A DNA stretch of 64,000 nt, taken from contig CAMCBW010000030.1 in the NCBI GenBank assembly GCA_945873105.1, forward strand, positions 1 through 64,000, given 5' to 3'. The stretch is from Tangfeifania diversioriginum. GTDB taxonomy: Bacteria; Bacteroidota; Bacteroidia; Bacteroidales; Prolixibacteraceae. The number at the start of each line of letters is the position of its first letter. Within the stretch, counting starts at the first letter, position 1. This document shows positions 7,090 through 15,666 of the stretch, one piece after another. The notes beneath the pieces were generated by a model, which was not told where the DNA came from, did no database searches, and saw nothing but the letters and a program-made list of their open reading frames with translations. The translations under genes and the position numbers were made by a program.

Positions 7090-9147
7090 ATGCTTCCACT
7101 GCACCATTCCCGCAGGGTTTTTACCACCCTTTTCCTCCTTTCTTTCGCGCTCCTCCTTGCGGCCCAGGAGAACTTTCCCGCTGAGGTTCCGGATACACTT
7201 ACCAGGCAAACCATTCCCGAGGTGGTGGTGACCGCCAACCGCCACGGCTTTCTCCAGCTGGAAACCCCGGAGGCGATCGGCTCACTGGGGAGCGTTACCA
7301 TTCAGAAATACCAGCTGCGCTCGGCTCCCGAGGCGCTGCTGCTCGCTCCCGGCGTCTTCGTACAGAAGACCAACCACGGCGGAGGCTCCCCTTTCCTGCG
7401 CGGACTTACCGGCAACCAGACCCTCCAGCTGGTGGATGGCATCCGGTTGAGCAACGCAGTGGTGCGCTATGGCCCCAACCAGTATTTCAACACCATCGAC
7501 CTCTTCAGCATCGGGAGGGTGGAGGTGCTGCGGGGCGGAGGATCCGTCCAGTACGGTTCGGATGCCATCGGCGGTACCATCCAGAGCTTCAGCCACGAGG
7601 TGGAGACTTCCGAACAACCCAAATGGGGCAGCACTCTCCTGACCCGGTTCATGACCCATGGGATGGAGCAGACCGCCAACGGCAGGGTCAACTACAGCGG
7701 CAAGAAGATGGCAATCACCGCCGGCGCCACCTGGCGCAATTTCGGCGACCTGGTGGGGGGCGATAGTACCGGAAGGCAGTCACCCACCGGCTACAGGGAG
7801 TTCGACTTCGACCTCAAGGGCAAGATCCTGCTCACCGAATCGGCCTCCCTCACCATGGCCTACCAGCGGGTGAACCAAAGCGGGGTGCCGGTCTACCACA
7901 AGGTAGCCCTGGAGAACTATGCGGTCAACGAGATGGATCCGCAGCTCCGGAACCTGGCCTATATCCGGCTCAACAAGGAGCATCGGGCAGGGATCCTGAA
8001 ATCCTCGGCCTACACCGTCTCCTTCCAGCACAACGAAGAGGGGAGGAACCTGCGGAAGAATGGCTCCTCCACGCTGCGGGTCGAGAACGACAAGGTGCGG
8101 ACGCTGGCCTTTTCGGCGGAGGCCTTTACCTCGAATGACAAGGCCTGGTCGGCCAGCAATGGCGTGGAGATCTACAACGACCGGGTGAGCAGCAGCCGTA
8201 GCGACCAGGATCTGAAAACCGGAACGGCGCTCTCCAAACGCGGCTTGTACCCCGATGGCGCCACCATGACCAGTCTGGCACTCTTCAGCCTCCACACGCT
8301 GGAGCTGCCCTCGTGGGTCGTCAACGCCGGCACCAGGTTCAATACCTACGTCAACAAGGTAGAGGATGTGAATCTGGGCACCACTACCCTGACCCCTTCT
8401 GCACTGGTGGGCAACCTCGGATTGCTGCGGAAGCTGGGCGAATCATCCAACCTCTTTGCCTCGCTCAGCTCCGGTTTCAGGGCACCCAACATCGACGACC
8501 TGGGTACCCTTGGCATCGTGGATTTCAGGTACGAGACGCCCAATTTCAACCTGAAACCCGAGCACTCCCTGCAATACCAGATCGGCTACAAATTGCAGAA
8601 CCACCGGTTGAAGGGGGAGTTTTACCTCTACCGCAATGAGTTGTACGACCTGATCGTGCGCCAGAAGGTGCCGGGAGATACCCTCGAGGGATACCCCGTC
8701 TACCAAAAGGAGAATGTCGAGCGTGCCTTCGTGCAGGGAGCCGAGACGGCCTGGTCGCTGGAGCTGAACAAGATCTGGAAGGTGAGCGGAACCCTGACCT
8801 ATACCTATGGCCAAAACATCACCAGGGATGAGCCCATGCGCAGGATACCGCCGCTCTTTGGCCGTCTGGCACTGGATGGCCAGTGGGAGAGGCTCTGGTT
8901 GAACCTGGAGTGGCAGGCCGCCGGTAAACAGAGCCGCCTGGCCGCTGGCGACATTGACGACAACCGCATTCCCAAAGGGGGCACCCCGGGATGGAACATC
9001 GTCAACCTCTGTGCCCGTTATGCCCTGCAGCTATTCACCTTCGACCTGAGTCTGCAAAACCTCTTCAACGCGGATTACCGGTACCACGGGTCGGGTGTGA
9101 ACGGTTATGGCCGGTCAGCCATCTTGTCGGTGATCTTCAAGATATAG
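7090..9147 (+). CDS. TonB-dependent outer-membrane receptor
   Basis: A 685-residue receptor: signal peptide (about 1-26), TonB box-like segment IPEVVVTANR, plug domain (about 40-160) with the APGVFVQKTNHGGGSPFLRGL and VEVLRGGGSVQYGSDAIGG motifs, then a 22-strand barrel ending in a C-terminal aromatic/hydrophobic strand (SVIFKI). It lacks the N-terminal carboxypeptidase-regulatory domain of SusC proteins and has no SusD partner, so a metal-chelate, vitamin or small-ligand receptor is more likely than a glycan importer. Base composition is clearly G+C-richer than the first 5 kb. Its energy source is probably the TonB system at 51.7-54.6 kb. Confidence 0.92.
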   Translation: MLPLHHSRRVFTTLFLLSFALLLAAQENFPAEVPDTLTRQTIPEVVVTANRHGFLQLETPEAIGSLGSVTIQKYQLRSAPEALLLAPGVFVQKTNHGGGSPFLRGLTGNQTLQLVDGIRLSNAVVRYGPNQYFNTIDLFSIGRVEVLRGGGSVQYGSDAIGGTIQSFSHEVETSEQPKWGSTLLTRFMTHGMEQTANGRVNYSGKKMAITAGATWRNFGDLVGGDSTGRQSPTGYREFDFDLKGKILLTESASLTMAYQRVNQSGVPVYHKVALENYAVNEMDPQLRNLAYIRLNKEHRAGILKSSAYTVSFQHNEEGRNLRKNGSSTLRVENDKVRTLAFSAEAFTSNDKAWSASNGVEIYNDRVSSSRSDQDLKTGTALSKRGLYPDGATMTSLALFSLHTLELPSWVVNAGTRFNTYVNKVEDVNLGTTTLTPSALVGNLGLLRKLGESSNLFASLSSGFRAPNIDDLGTLGIVDFRYETPNFNLKPEHSLQYQIGYKLQNHRLKGEFYLYRNELYDLIVRQKVPGDTLEGYPVYQKENVERAFVQGAETAWSLELNKIWKVSGTLTYTYGQNITRDEPMRRIPPLFGRLALDGQWERLWLNLEWQAAGKQSRLAAGDIDDNRIPKGGTPGWNIVNLCARYALQLFTFDLSLQNLFNADYRYHGSGVNGYGRSAILSVIFKI

Positions 9148-9174
9148 GCTAATCAGAACAACTATAAAACCTGT

Positions 9175-9182
9175 TATATTTG
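9175..9182 (+). promoter_or_regulatory. Bacteroidota -7 promoter box
   Basis: TATATTTG matches the TAnnTTTG consensus 25 bp before the ATG of the L,D-transpeptidase gene. No TTTG is seen at the usual 19-21 bp upstream, so this is a half-match. Confidence 0.45.
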
Positions 9183-9207
9183 CATCAGTCAACCTAAAAC
9201 CTGCTAC

Positions 9208-10797
9208 ATGGGTAAATATTCAATTCTTTTTTTCTTTCTCCTGGCAGCAATGACCATCGGCTCCTGTCAGCAAAAGAAAGGCATTCCCGCCCAACCCGAG
9301 TTGCCTGCACACCTGCAGGGAACCATCAACCAAAATAGCCCCATTGTCTTCGACAGCATTGGGGTGGCCACCTTTTTTCAATCCCATCCGGAGCTGTCAA
9401 AATACCAGAAAGAGGTCACGCTCATCTACCGGAAATACAACTTCCACACCATCTGGTTCGATGGAAACGGGGTGGTTGAATTCGGCCAATCGCTCTACAG
9501 CAAGATCAGGGAGCTCGACAGGGAGGGGGTAGCGGCCGTTTTCCCTTACCAGGATCAGGTAGCAGGGATTTTCGAGACGGAGATACCCAATTTACTTAGC
9601 AATGCTGATACCGACCTGATGCTCACCAGCCTCTTCCTCTTTTATGCGGAAAAGGTCTACAAGGGAGTCGACGAAAAGACCTCTGCTGCCCTGGAGTGGC
9701 TGCTTCCCCGAAAGGAGCTCTCCTACGAAAACCTGCTTGACTCCATCATGCTCAAGCCAAGCCTGCTGGACCGGGACGAGAAGGTGCTGTTCCGGCAATA
9801 CTACAAGCTGCGGGAGGTGCTTCAGAAATACAGAAACATCGAGAAGGCCGGAGGGTGGAAGCCCATTGTCGTGGATCCCAAATTGAAGGCCTATAAACCG
9901 GGTGACAGCTGCCTGGCCATCCGGCAGATCCGCGAACATCTCTATCTGACAGGTGACCTGCAGGAGAACAGCGGAAGCAACCGCTACGACTCCGAAATGA
10001 TGACTGCCGTCAGGAAGTACCAGTCGCAGAATGGGAAGACGATACAGAACAGCATCACCCCGGCACTCATCCTGGAGATGAACATCCCGGTAGGCGAACG
10101 AATCAAGAAAATCATCATCAACATGGAGCGTTGCCGGTGGATCACCCCGGAGGTGGTGAATGCCAAAGAGTTGGTTTTCGTCAACATCCCGTCGTTCAAA
10201 CTGGTCGTTTTCCGGGAGGGGAAAAATGATTTTGACTCGCCGGTGGTGGTGGGCAAATCCATGACCAAGACCGTCATCTTCAGCGGAAACATGAGCCACA
10301 TCGTCTTCAGCCCCTATTGGGTGCTGCCCGAGAGCATCATCCGGAGTGAGGTGAAGCCGGGCATGGCCAAAAACCCCAATTACCTCGAATCGCACAACAT
10401 GGAGTGGAACGGTGGCCAAATCCGGCAGAAACCCGGGAAGCGGAATTCATTGGGACTCGTCAAGTTCATCTTCCCCAATTCCAACAACATCTACCTGCAC
10501 GATACCCCTTCCAAGAGCCTCTTTGCCAGGGAGAACAGGGCCTTCAGCCACGGCTGTATCCGGGTGGCCAAACCAAGGGACCTGGCCGTCAATTTGCTGA
10601 AGGATGATCCGGCCTGGACTCCCGAAAAGATTGATGCTGCCATGAATGCAGGGAAGGAGAATTGGTATACGCTGAAGCAAAAGATCCCTGTCTACATCGG
10701 ATACTTTACGGCTTATGTAGACCAGCAGGGCGCGGTGAATTTTTACCAGGATGTCTACAAACGGGATGAGCAGTTGTACGAAATATTGGTGAAATGA
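9208..10797 (+). CDS. L,D-transpeptidase, YcbB/LdtD-like lipoprotein
   Basis: A 529-residue murein enzyme that would form 3-3 cross-links or attach proteins in the periplasm. It has a lipoprotein signal (IGSC, Cys at about residue 20), a long N-terminal scaffold typical of YcbB, a peptidoglycan-binding segment (about 225-290), and the YkuD catalytic domain (about 315-480) with the SHGCIRV signature: His448 and nucleophile Cys450. The YcbB capping subdomain insert is present. It converges with the NlpC/P60 gene, with one base between the two stop codons. Two more wall enzymes follow, so 9.2-12.3 kb is a small wall-remodelling group. Confidence 0.92.
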   Translation: MGKYSILFFFLLAAMTIGSCQQKKGIPAQPELPAHLQGTINQNSPIVFDSIGVATFFQSHPELSKYQKEVTLIYRKYNFHTIWFDGNGVVEFGQSLYSKIRELDREGVAAVFPYQDQVAGIFETEIPNLLSNADTDLMLTSLFLFYAEKVYKGVDEKTSAALEWLLPRKELSYENLLDSIMLKPSLLDRDEKVLFRQYYKLREVLQKYRNIEKAGGWKPIVVDPKLKAYKPGDSCLAIRQIREHLYLTGDLQENSGSNRYDSEMMTAVRKYQSQNGKTIQNSITPALILEMNIPVGERIKKIIINMERCRWITPEVVNAKELVFVNIPSFKLVVFREGKNDFDSPVVVGKSMTKTVIFSGNMSHIVFSPYWVLPESIIRSEVKPGMAKNPNYLESHNMEWNGGQIRQKPGKRNSLGLVKFIFPNSNNIYLHDTPSKSLFARENRAFSHGCIRVAKPRDLAVNLLKDDPAWTPEKIDAAMNAGKENWYTLKQKIPVYIGYFTAYVDQQGAVNFYQDVYKRDEQLYEILVK

Positions 10798-10798
10798 G

Positions 10799-11314
10799 TT
10801 ATTTCCCCTCCAGCACATCCACGCATCTGTAAAATCTTTTGGTGTAGGTTTTAGATCCCAAATCACTGATGATGACTCCTTTGGTCTTTCCGGAGGAGGA
10901 ATGGATAAATTTCGATTTCATGCCATCTGCCTCATAGACAATGCCCACATGACCGATCCGGGTTTTGCTCCTGAAGCTGTAAAACACCAATACATCACCA
11001 GGCTTAAAATTTTTGGGTTTGACATCCTTGCCCATTTTCTTGAACTCGGAGGAGCTTCTGGGCAGCTCGATGTTGAATTTTTTGAAGACGAAACTGACGA
11101 AGCCGGAACAATCAAATCCCTTTTTCGGATCTGAACTTCCATACCTGTAGGGAGCGCCGAGCAGGGATTCGGCGAAGGCCAGGATCTTTGCCCGGTCTAT
11201 GGTCCCCGGAGCATCTGTCCGATCCTGCGTTTCAGTTTTGGGCAACCTGCCATGACTCTTGGGAGAGATAGCAAGCAACAGCAAGAGGGTCAAAAGGGTG
11301 ATCGGTCTGAACAT
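10799..11314 (-). CDS. NlpC/P60 (C40) cell-wall peptidase
   Basis: A 171-residue exported cysteine peptidase, probably a gamma-D-Glu-DAP endopeptidase. Signal peptide about 1-22, then the C40 domain with catalytic Cys69 in DCSGF and His122 in GHVGI; the third polar residue should be the His in KFIHSSS near residue 140. No SH3 or LysM domain is attached. I use the ATG at 11314, two codons inside a TTG at 11320, because the hydrophobic signal begins there. A well-formed promoter lies 60 bp upstream. It converges on the L,D-transpeptidase gene. Confidence 0.92.
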   Translation of the reverse strand: MFRPITLLTLLLLLAISPKSHGRLPKTETQDRTDAPGTIDRAKILAFAESLLGAPYRYGSSDPKKGFDCSGFVSFVFKKFNIELPRSSSEFKKMGKDVKPKNFKPGDVLVFYSFRSKTRIGHVGIVYEADGMKSKFIHSSSGKTKGVIISDLGSKTYTKRFYRCVDVLEGK

Positions 11315-11373
11315 TTTCAAATTGTATTAAACATACCTTTTACAAAGTCAAAGGCGGATCCACCGGATGGGGG

Positions 11374-11405
11374 CAAAGGTAAGCAACCCTGAAGATATCA
11401 CCAAA
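11374..11405 (-). promoter_or_regulatory. Bacteroidota-type promoter for the NlpC/P60 gene
   Basis: On the minus strand TTTG (11405-11402), a 20-bp spacer, and TACCTTTG (11381-11374), which fits the TTTG-N19-21-TAnnTTTG consensus exactly. It lies 60 bp from the ATG at 11314. Confidence 0.7.
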
Positions 11406-11650
11406 AGGCGCCACCCGGACGTAATGGGAGGGATATTTCATGCCGGCTCTATCGTATGTTGCACTTATTATCCAGGTAACAAAGACTTGATTTTATGGCG
11501 CCAGAAGTTTGTTAAATAATTGCTGGTAAGCGGTTTGTCTGTCCATGCCTCCGCTCTTTTGTGAGAGTTCTTGCCGGAATTAGGATAATTTAACCTATGG
11601 AAAGATGTCCAATGGCCGGTGTTGTGGATTATAAACCCTAACTTCGCGTC

Positions 11651-12328
11651 ATGTTGAAAAAACTCTTTATACTCCTGTTGGTGCTTTTGCCGGTGCTCAA
11701 CAAGGCAGAATCCGGACTGTTTACTGGACCTGACGAGGAGAACAATATCTATGCGGTATTGAATTTGTCCTTCTATGGATTGTCCAGCGAGGCCTACCAG
11801 CTCGCCTTGAAAGGCTTCCAGAGACTGAAGGCCGAAGGAAAATTGCTGAATTCTTCCATTTTGACCATTATCGATTTCTCTCAATCCAGCAGCAAAAAGC
11901 GGCTTTACGTAATCGATCTCTACAAGAAGACCTTGTTGTACAATACCTACGTGGCCCATGGGCGCAACACCGGGGAGGAGTATGCGGATAAATTTTCAAA
12001 CGAATCGGGGACATTTAAGAGCAGTCTGGGTTTTTACATCACCAAAAATATGGCCGTTGGCGCCAAGGTCGGATTGTCGCTCATCCTGCAGGGCATAGAG
12101 AAAGGGTTCAACGACAAGGCCTTGCAGCGGGAGATCATCATCCATGGTGCCGATTATGCGACAGAAAAGTTCATCCAGAAAAACGGAAGATTGGGCAGAA
12201 GCCTGGGTTGCCCCTCCTTGCCCCCCGACCAGATCAAGCCGGTGGCTGAGACCATCAAAGAGGGGACCTGCCTCTTCATCTACCACCACGACGACGATTA
12301 CCTCCGGAAATCAGCGGTGTTGAATTAA
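11651..12328 (+). CDS. Murein L,D-transpeptidase catalytic-domain protein (YkuD_2)
   Basis: A 225-residue exported protein with signal peptide about 1-19. The catalytic region has IIIHGADY with His165 and GRSLGCPSLP with the nucleophile Cys187, the arrangement of the short YkuD_2 branch, which differs from the HGCIRV form of its neighbour at 9208. The VAHGRNTGEEYADKFSN segment (about 102-117) and GFYIT strand are also typical. Function in peptidoglycan is inferred from the family. It is transcribed away from the NlpC/P60 gene, from the other side of a 336-bp gap that holds that gene's promoter and otherwise nothing I can name. Confidence 0.9.
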   Translation: MLKKLFILLLVLLPVLNKAESGLFTGPDEENNIYAVLNLSFYGLSSEAYQLALKGFQRLKAEGKLLNSSILTIIDFSQSSSKKRLYVIDLYKKTLLYNTYVAHGRNTGEEYADKFSNESGTFKSSLGFYITKNMAVGAKVGLSLILQGIEKGFNDKALQREIIIHGADYATEKFIQKNGRLGRSLGCPSLPPDQIKPVAETIKEGTCLFIYHHDDDYLRKSAVLN

Positions 12329-12370
12329 CACACTGAAAATAAATATTTTCCGAACACCAAAAGCTCAGTT

Positions 12371-12533
12371 AACTCCGCAGGAGTTACCCATCAATAACCT
12401 CCGGTTTCACGACAGTTAGGATCGTCTGTGGTCTAAGAATTCTTACAACTCCGCTGGAGTTACCCATCAATAACCTCCGGTTTTAACCGGAGGGGAAAGC
12501 AGCGCACACTGTCCTCCAACTCCAAAGGAGTTG
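12371..12533. repeat. Cluster of short palindromic repeats
   Basis: A 37-bp unit beginning AACTCCGC(A/T)GGAGTTACCC occurs at 12371-12407 and 12447-12483. Each carries AACTCC..GGAGTT as a stem. CCTCCGGTTTTAACCGGAGG (12474-12493) is a second palindrome and CAACTCCAAAGGAGTTG (12518 on) a third. This looks like a REP-type intergenic repeat cluster; no frame is open across it. Confidence 0.75.
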
Positions 12534-12768
12534 CCCACTCCTCTAAAACAGATACCTTTCATCCACCAGTACACCATTCTGCATCAATAGTGCTTTGTAC
12601 TCATCCTCAAAGGTTATTTTACGATAATGCTCTTTTCAGCTCATTTTAGGCTGGGATAATCGACCTTCTAAAGATATTCTTTACCTTTAAAAACGATTTG
12701 CCAGATATCTCTGAAATTGATTCTGACATTTCTGACAATCGGGATGTACCTCCCAACGACCAATTGTT

Positions 12769-12912
12769 AACAATGGGGTGGCTGTAACTGCCAGTTTGGA
12801 CCTGGGTTTTGCTAAGCAGATGGAGTGGTAGTTTCCGTCCCTATGAGATCAAGACGCTAGCATGAGTGCCAAATCAGGCAATATCAAGGAGGTGAATTTG
12901 CTGGAGGAGTAA
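12769..12912 (+). pseudogene. Possible remnants of a GH38-like C-terminus
   Basis: Broken reading frames give ASLDLGFAKQMEW, then after a frame change SFRPYEIKTLA, then SGNIKEVNLLEE before a stop. PYEIKTL and VNLLEE are phrases typical of the C-terminal beta domain of alpha-mannosidases and related glycosidases. Stops and shifts separate them and there is no upstream body, so if the reading is right this is decayed sequence. The rest of 12329-13018 holds the palindromic repeats above and a promoter for the next gene, with nothing else that I can name. Confidence 0.25.
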
Positions 12913-12963
12913 AAGTAACAATGGTGTATTCCAGGAATAGAATGGTCGTGTACAATTGCTTTA

Positions 12964-12995
12964 TTTGTAAGCATGATCTAAATTTGCTAATATTG
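12964..12995 (+). promoter_or_regulatory. Bacteroidota-type promoter for the antitoxin-like gene
   Basis: TTTG at 12964-12967, a 20-bp spacer, and TAATATTG at 12988-12995 (one mismatch to TAnnTTTG), 23 bp before the ATG at 13019. Confidence 0.55.
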
Positions 12996-13018
12996 TTACG
13001 TTAGAAATCACCAATATT

Positions 13019-13288
13019 ATGAGCACAAAGCTCACATTGAACATTGAAAAAACGGTGTTAGATAATGCCAGGCAATATGCGAGGCAAAAGGGAACCAGTT
13101 TGTCAAAAATGGTTGAAAGCTATTTGATAATTGTCAATTCTGAGTCCGTTTTTGTGGAGCCTGAGCTTTATACGGTAGTTAAATCTTTGAGAGGTTCTTT
13201 CAAGGCACCTGCTGATTATATTTCTGAAAGAGAGTTGTCTAAGAGCCTGTCCAAAAAATATTTGGAAGATGTGAAATATTCAGGTTAG
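13019..13288 (+). CDS. DUF6364-like antitoxin (ribbon-helix-helix)
   Basis: An 89-residue protein with the N-terminal pattern STKLTLNIEKTVLDNARQYA (beta strand followed by a helix) of small ribbon-helix-helix DNA-binding proteins, then GTSLSKMVESYL as the second helix and a charged tail. DUF6364-type antitoxins normally precede a PIN-domain ribonuclease gene. Here the next gene, 39 bp away, is a fucosidase and no PIN toxin is present on either side, so this appears to be an orphan. It has its own promoter. Autoregulation would be expected by family, but no operator was identified. Confidence 0.7.
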   Translation: MSTKLTLNIEKTVLDNARQYARQKGTSLSKMVESYLIIVNSESVFVEPELYTVVKSLRGSFKAPADYISERELSKSLSKKYLEDVKYSG

Positions 13289-13327
13289 TACTTAATGTAT
13301 ATATTCCCAAAACTAAAATTAATACCA

Positions 13328-14686
13328 ATGAGAAAGCTATTGAAAATAAGCATGGTGGGCTTGTTGTTACTGAGTTTGTGCCTTCAGACCATGGCGCAAT
13401 CCAACTACAAGACTGAAACTCCTGACCAAAAGAGCAAACGGATGTCCTGGTGGACGGATGCCCGCTTCGGGATGTTTATCCATTGGGGGCTTTATGCCTT
13501 GCCTGCCCGTCACGAATGGGTGAAGAATTACGAGAAGATGACCAACGAGCAGTACCAGAAGTATTTCGAAGAGTACAATCCCGACCTTTACAATCCCAAA
13601 GAGTGGGCCCGTATGGCCAAAGAGGCAGGGATGAAATATGTGGTTCTGACCGCCAAGCACCACGAAGGGTTCTGTAATTTCGATTCCAAATACACGGATT
13701 ACAAATCCACCAAGACCCAGTTTGGCAGGGATGTCATCAAAGAGTATGTCGAGGCCCTGCGGGGGGAGGGACTAAGGGTCGGATTTTACTACTCCCTGAT
13801 CGACTGGCACCACCCGGATTATACCATCGACAGGGTCCATCCGCAACGTCAGGAGTCAGACTCTGCCTATGCCAGACTGAACAAGGGGAAGGATATGGCC
13901 AAGTACCGCGAGTACATGAAGAACCAGGTTCGGGAGCTCCTGACCAATTACGGTCAGATCGATGTCATCTGGTTTGACTTCTCTTTTCCCGGCAAAAATG
14001 GGAAAGGTGCCGAGGATTGGGGTTCTGAGGAGCTGCTTAAAATGGTGCGCCAGCTTCAGCCCAACATCATCATCGATGATCGTCTCGACTTGAAGGACAA
14101 GGATTATGGCTGGGATTTTGAATCACCCGAACAATACAAGGTGGAAAAGTGGCCGGAGCGCAACGGACAGAAAGTCTATTGGGAGACCTGCCAGACCTTC
14201 TCCGGATCGTGGGGATACTACCGGGATGAGACCAGCTGGAAGAGTCCTGCCCAACTGCTGGAACTGCTGATCGAATCGGTTAGCAAGGGTGGAAACCTGC
14301 TGTTGAATGTGGGCCCAACTGCCCGTGGCCTGTTCGATTACAGGGCCCAGGATCGTTTGAAAGCGATGGGAGAGTGGATGAAATACAACAACAGGTCAGT
14401 CTACGGATGTACCGAGGCACCTGCCGAATTTGTTGCTCCGGACAATACCCTGCTTACCTACAATACCAAAACAAAGCGGATGTACATTCACCTGCTGGCT
14501 TATCCGATGGGCAATCTGAAGATGAAGAACATGGCCGACAAGGTAAAATATGTTCAATTTTTGCACGATGCCTCCGAAATTAAATACAGGAAAGGTAGTG
14601 GAGATGACAGCCAAAGCCTGAATTTCACGCTTCCGGTATTGAAGCCCTGGACGGAGATTCCGGTGATAGAGGTGATTCTGAAGTAG
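13328..14686 (+). CDS. Alpha-L-fucosidase, GH29
   Basis: A 452-residue secreted glycosidase that hydrolyses terminal alpha-L-fucose. Signal peptide about 1-23 (LQTMAQ). The GH29 barrel shows RFGMFIHWGLYALPA (47-60), AKHHEGFCNFDS (109-120) and the nucleophile Asp217 in WFDFSFP; the acid/base Glu lies further on, in the variable region, and I cannot fix it. A short C-terminal beta domain ends the protein. I use the ATG at 13328 rather than 13295, since the leader peptide starts there. No other glycosidase or SusCD is adjacent. Its stop codon abuts the first of two inverted repeats that flank the glycerol facilitator gene. Confidence 0.95.
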   Translation: MRKLLKISMVGLLLLSLCLQTMAQSNYKTETPDQKSKRMSWWTDARFGMFIHWGLYALPARHEWVKNYEKMTNEQYQKYFEEYNPDLYNPKEWARMAKEAGMKYVVLTAKHHEGFCNFDSKYTDYKSTKTQFGRDVIKEYVEALRGEGLRVGFYYSLIDWHHPDYTIDRVHPQRQESDSAYARLNKGKDMAKYREYMKNQVRELLTNYGQIDVIWFDFSFPGKNGKGAEDWGSEELLKMVRQLQPNIIIDDRLDLKDKDYGWDFESPEQYKVEKWPERNGQKVYWETCQTFSGSWGYYRDETSWKSPAQLLELLIESVSKGGNLLLNVGPTARGLFDYRAQDRLKAMGEWMKYNNRSVYGCTEAPAEFVAPDNTLLTYNTKTKRMYIHLLAYPMGNLKMKNMADKVKYVQFLHDASEIKYRKGSGDDSQSLNFTLPVLKPWTEIPVIEVILK

Positions 14687-14799
14687 AAGAAGTGCCTAGA
14701 GTGAACTAAAGTGCCTAAAGTACTTTGCTCTTGGAGAATTTTTCTGGAGTCCATAACTCTAGGCACTTTAGTCACTCTAGCGCACTTTAGGCACTTTCT
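14687..14799. repeat. Inverted-repeat element, left copy
   Basis: It runs from the stop codon of the fucosidase to the stop codon of the glycerol facilitator. It is made of AGTGCCTA(A/G)AGTG-type units at the left end, a core with GAGAATTTTTC...AGTCCATAACTCTAG, and the complement GCACTTTAGGCACTTTC at the right end, so the element is itself a long imperfect hairpin. The reverse complement of 15549-15665 aligns to it over its full length. Confidence 0.85.
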
Positions 14800-14800
14800 A

Positions 14801-15514
14801 CTAAAGGCTCTTAAGTACCAGGAAAAGCACTGCTGCCGAAACGGCTCCAAGTATTGGCCCGACAATGGGAACCCAGGCATATTTCCAGTCGCTGTCGCTC
14901 TTGTTTGGAATGGGAAGGAAATGGTATACAATTCTAGGCCCGAGGTCACGGGCAGGGTTGATGGCATAGCCTGTAGCACCACCCAGTGAAAGGCCAATTC
15001 CCAGGACTACCAGGGCCACCGGAAGTGCATTGAGGGCACCCAGTCCTACTTCAGGTTGGGCCATGTAGAGAACGGCCATGGTCAGCATATGGGTGCCAAT
15101 CAACTCGGTTAAGATGTTGTAGCCATAGCTGCGGATACTGGGAGCAGTACAGAAGACATTTTTTTTTGCATCTCCGTCGGCAGTGGCATCGAAATGCTTC
15201 TTGTAGGCCAGCCAAACCAGTCCGGCACCAAACATAGCCCCCAGCAATTGTGCCGTGACATAGAGTGGCACCAGCTCCGGTGAAAATTTGTCAACCAGCA
15301 CCAATGCCAGTGTCACGGCAGGGTTTAGGTGTGCTCCGCTGATGGGTGCTGCCAGTAATACTCCGCAGAATACAGCAATAGCCCAACCGAAAGTAATCAC
15401 GATCCAGCCTCCGTTGTGGCCGTAAGTCTTGTTGAGCGCTACATTGGCAACCACTCCACCCCCCAGCAGGATGATGATAGCCGTACCGAAGAATTCTCCG
15501 AAAAATGGACTCAT
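14801..15514 (-). CDS. glpF: Aquaglyceroporin / glycerol facilitator (MIP family)
   Basis: A 237-residue inner-membrane channel with six membrane spans and two pore half-helices: AHLNPAV (Asn64) and YAINPARD (Asn186). The Asp after the second NPAR is the mark of glycerol-conducting members, which fits its place next to glycerol kinase on the same strand, 152 bp downstream of that gene's end. It would let glycerol enter by diffusion, trapped by phosphorylation. The gene is enclosed by inverted copies of a ~115-bp repeat, one on each side. Confidence 0.93.
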   Translation of the reverse strand: MSPFFGEFFGTAIIILLGGGVVANVALNKTYGHNGGWIVITFGWAIAVFCGVLLAAPISGAHLNPAVTLALVLVDKFSPELVPLYVTAQLLGAMFGAGLVWLAYKKHFDATADGDAKKNVFCTAPSIRSYGYNILTELIGTHMLTMAVLYMAQPEVGLGALNALPVALVVLGIGLSLGGATGYAINPARDLGPRIVYHFLPIPNKSDSDWKYAWVPIVGPILGAVSAAVLFLVLKSL

Positions 15515-15548
15515 TAGCTGTCGTATTAGATTTGTTTTTATTATTACA

Positions 15549-15665
15549 AGTGCCTAAAGTGACTAGAGTGAACTAAAGTGACTAGAGTTATGGACTTCGG
15601 AAAAATTCTCCGGGAGGGAAGTACTTTAGGCACTTTAGTTCACTCTAGTGCACTTTAGGCACTTC
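15549..15665. repeat. Inverted-repeat element, right copy
   Basis: It fills the gap between the start of the glycerol facilitator gene and the stop codon of glycerol kinase. It reads AAGTGCCTAAAGTGACTAGAG at the left and CTAGTGCACTTTAGGCACTTC at the right, with core TTATGGACTTCGGAAAAATTC. It is the reverse-oriented counterpart of 14687-14799, with substitutions at roughly one base in six. Confidence 0.85.
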
Positions 15666-15666
15666 T

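Noticed and set aside
14687-15665. Phase-variable invertible glpF segment
   Set aside because: The flanking copies differ at many positions, no recombinase gene is near and glpF has the same direction as glpK; kept only as a possibility in the findings.
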